A stretch of DNA of 6,587 nucleotides, from NCBI GenBank assembly GCA_016199375.1, contig JACQGV010000220.1:1-6587 (forward strand), read 5' to 3'. This DNA comes from Chloroflexota bacterium. Its GTDB lineage: Bacteria > Chloroflexota > Dehalococcoidia > SHYM01. Both the position numbers and the translations under genes were made by a program. Shown in pieces: positions 5,662 to 6,587 of the stretch. Each line of letters starts with the position of its first letter. The first letter of the stretch is position 1. The notes below the pieces were generated by a model. The model saw only the letters and a list, made by a program, of their open reading frames with translations, ran no database searches and was not told the DNA's origin.

Positions 5662-6587
5662 CTATACCTCCACTACCACCGGCAGGATCATGGGCCGCCG
5701 GCGGGTGCGCTCGTACAGGAACCGCCCCAGGGCGTCTTTGACCTGGGAGTGGATGAAGCTCCAGTCCGCGTAGTGCTTCTCCGTCGCTTCCAGGGCCTTG
5801 ACCACCAGGTCCTTGGTCTCCTCGAGGAGCGGCTCCCCCTCGCGGGCCTCGATGAACCCGCGGGAGACGATGTCGGGCCGGGCCACCAGCCGGCCGCTCT
5901 CCTTTTCAATGGCGGTGATTACAACCAGGATGCCGTCCTGGGAAAGGAGCTTGCGGTCCCGCAGCACCACGTGGGCCAGCTCCCCCATCCCGTCCACGTA
6001 CACATGCCCGGAGGGCAGGTGGCCCTCCACCCGGCCGCCCGTGGGGCTTAGCTCCAGTATGTCCCCGTCCTCCAGGATGAAGCTCCGCTCCAGGCCGATA
6101 CCGATGGAGGCAGCCAGCCTGCTGTGGGCCACCAGGTGGCGGTACTCCCCATGCACGGGGACGAAGAACTTGGGGCTCACCAGGTTCAAAAGCAGCTTCA
6201 GCTCCTCCTGGGCGGCGTGCCCGTGGACGTGGACGTCGGCGATCTTGCTGTGGAGGACGTTGGCACCTTGCTTGAATAGATTGTCTATGGTGCGGTAGAC
6301 CAGGGACTCGTTGCCGGGGATGGGGGTGGAGCTCAGCACCACCGTGTCGCCGGGGACGATGCGCACCTGGCGGTGATCGCGGTTGGCCATCCGCACCAGG
6401 GCCGAGGTGGGCTCCCCCTGGGCGCCGGTGCAGATGATGCTGACCTGGTTGGGGCGCAGCCGGCGCAGCTCATCGGGCCGGGCCAGGGTGCCATCGGGGG
6501 CATCCAGATAGCCCAGCTCCAGGGCCATGGCCACGTTCTCCTGCATGCTGCGGCCCACTACCAGCACCCGCCGCTGGTTCTTGACCG
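5662..6587 (-). CDS. rnj: Ribonuclease J, C-terminal part, cut by the right edge
   Basis: RNase J is a metallo-beta-lactamase/beta-CASP nuclease with 5'-3' exonuclease and endonuclease activity, acting in mRNA decay and rRNA maturation in bacteria that often lack RNase E. About 308 C-terminal codons are present of a usual length near 555; the metal-binding HxHxDH motif lies beyond the edge. A GTG at 6565-6567 is an internal valine, because the frame continues to the edge with the typical sequence KNQRRVLVVGRSM. Seen here, counting from that valine: beta-CASP motif ICTGAQGEPTSAL (45-57); SSTPIPGNE (79-87); HVHGHAAQEELK (113-124), the motif B region; PVHGEYRH (137-144) with motif C His139; then the C-terminal domain, ending RRPMILPVVVEV, which closely matches the normal end of RNase J. 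The only departure noted is HVHGHA where HVSGHA is usual. It is the most upstream gene in view and probably co-transcribed with ftsK 59 nt downstream. Confidence 0.95.
   Translation of the reverse strand, partial: VKNQRRVLVVGRSMQENVAMALELGYLDAPDGTLARPDELRRLRPNQVSIICTGAQGEPTSALVRMANRDHRQVRIVPGDTVVLSSTPIPGNESLVYRTIDNLFKQGANVLHSKIADVHVHGHAAQEELKLLLNLVSPKFFVPVHGEYRHLVAHSRLAASIGIGLERSFILEDGDILELSPTGGRVEGHLPSGHVYVDGMGELAHVVLRDRKLLSQDGILVVITAIEKESGRLVARPDIVSRGFIEAREGEPLLEETKDLVVKALEATEKHYADWSFIHSQVKDALGRFLYERTRRRPMILPVVVEV

Noticed and set aside
1..6587. Mobile elements, CRISPR arrays, tRNA or rRNA genes, defence or toxin-antitoxin genes
   Set aside because: No regular repeat-spacer pattern, terminal inverted repeats, transposase motifs or cloverleaf-like sequence was seen. 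Virtually all the sequence is accounted for by five housekeeping or metabolic genes.

Overview
This window is about 6.6 kb of very GC-rich bacterial DNA with strong G/C bias at third codon positions. All five supported genes lie on the minus strand, so transcription runs from high to low coordinates. In that order they are: the C-terminal part of RNase J (5662-6587, N-terminus beyond the right edge), a complete FtsK/SpoIIIE DNA translocase (3161-5602), a fused acetyl-CoA carboxylase carboxyltransferase AccD-AccA (1330-3090), a complete short-chain dehydrogenase/reductase (402-1169), and the N-terminal part of a second one (1-350, C-terminus beyond the left edge). No tRNA, rRNA, CRISPR array, insertion sequence or phage gene was seen. 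Coding density is high and no gene-free stretch exceeds 300 bases.

The organism is most likely a high-GC member of the Chloroflexota (Dehalococcoidia-like). This is inference. It rests on the RNase J-FtsK pairing, the single-chain beta-alpha carboxyltransferase, and an FtsK with an extra charged insert of about 40 residues between its alpha and beta motor subdomains, a form I associate from memory with that phylum. A high-GC actinobacterial or other deep-branching lineage is not excluded.

The gaps between genes are 59 nt (RNase J to FtsK), 70 nt (FtsK to AccDA), 160 nt (AccDA to the first SDR) and 51 nt (SDR to SDR). Most genes have a recognisable purine-rich ribosome binding site. The first three genes look like a housekeeping block: RNA processing and decay, chromosome segregation at division, and the malonyl-CoA step of fatty-acid synthesis. 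The 160-nt gap may mark a transcriptional break before the two SDR genes, which look like a small catabolic or accessory metabolic pair with opposite cofactor signatures (NADP-type, then NAD-type).

I find no clearly new biological system here. The points most worth a second look are substitutions at the glycine-rich active-site motifs of the fused carboxyltransferase, its arginine-rich C-terminal tail, the FtsK insert, and a His-for-Ser change in an RNase J metal-site motif. Each may prove to be a normal feature of the lineage.
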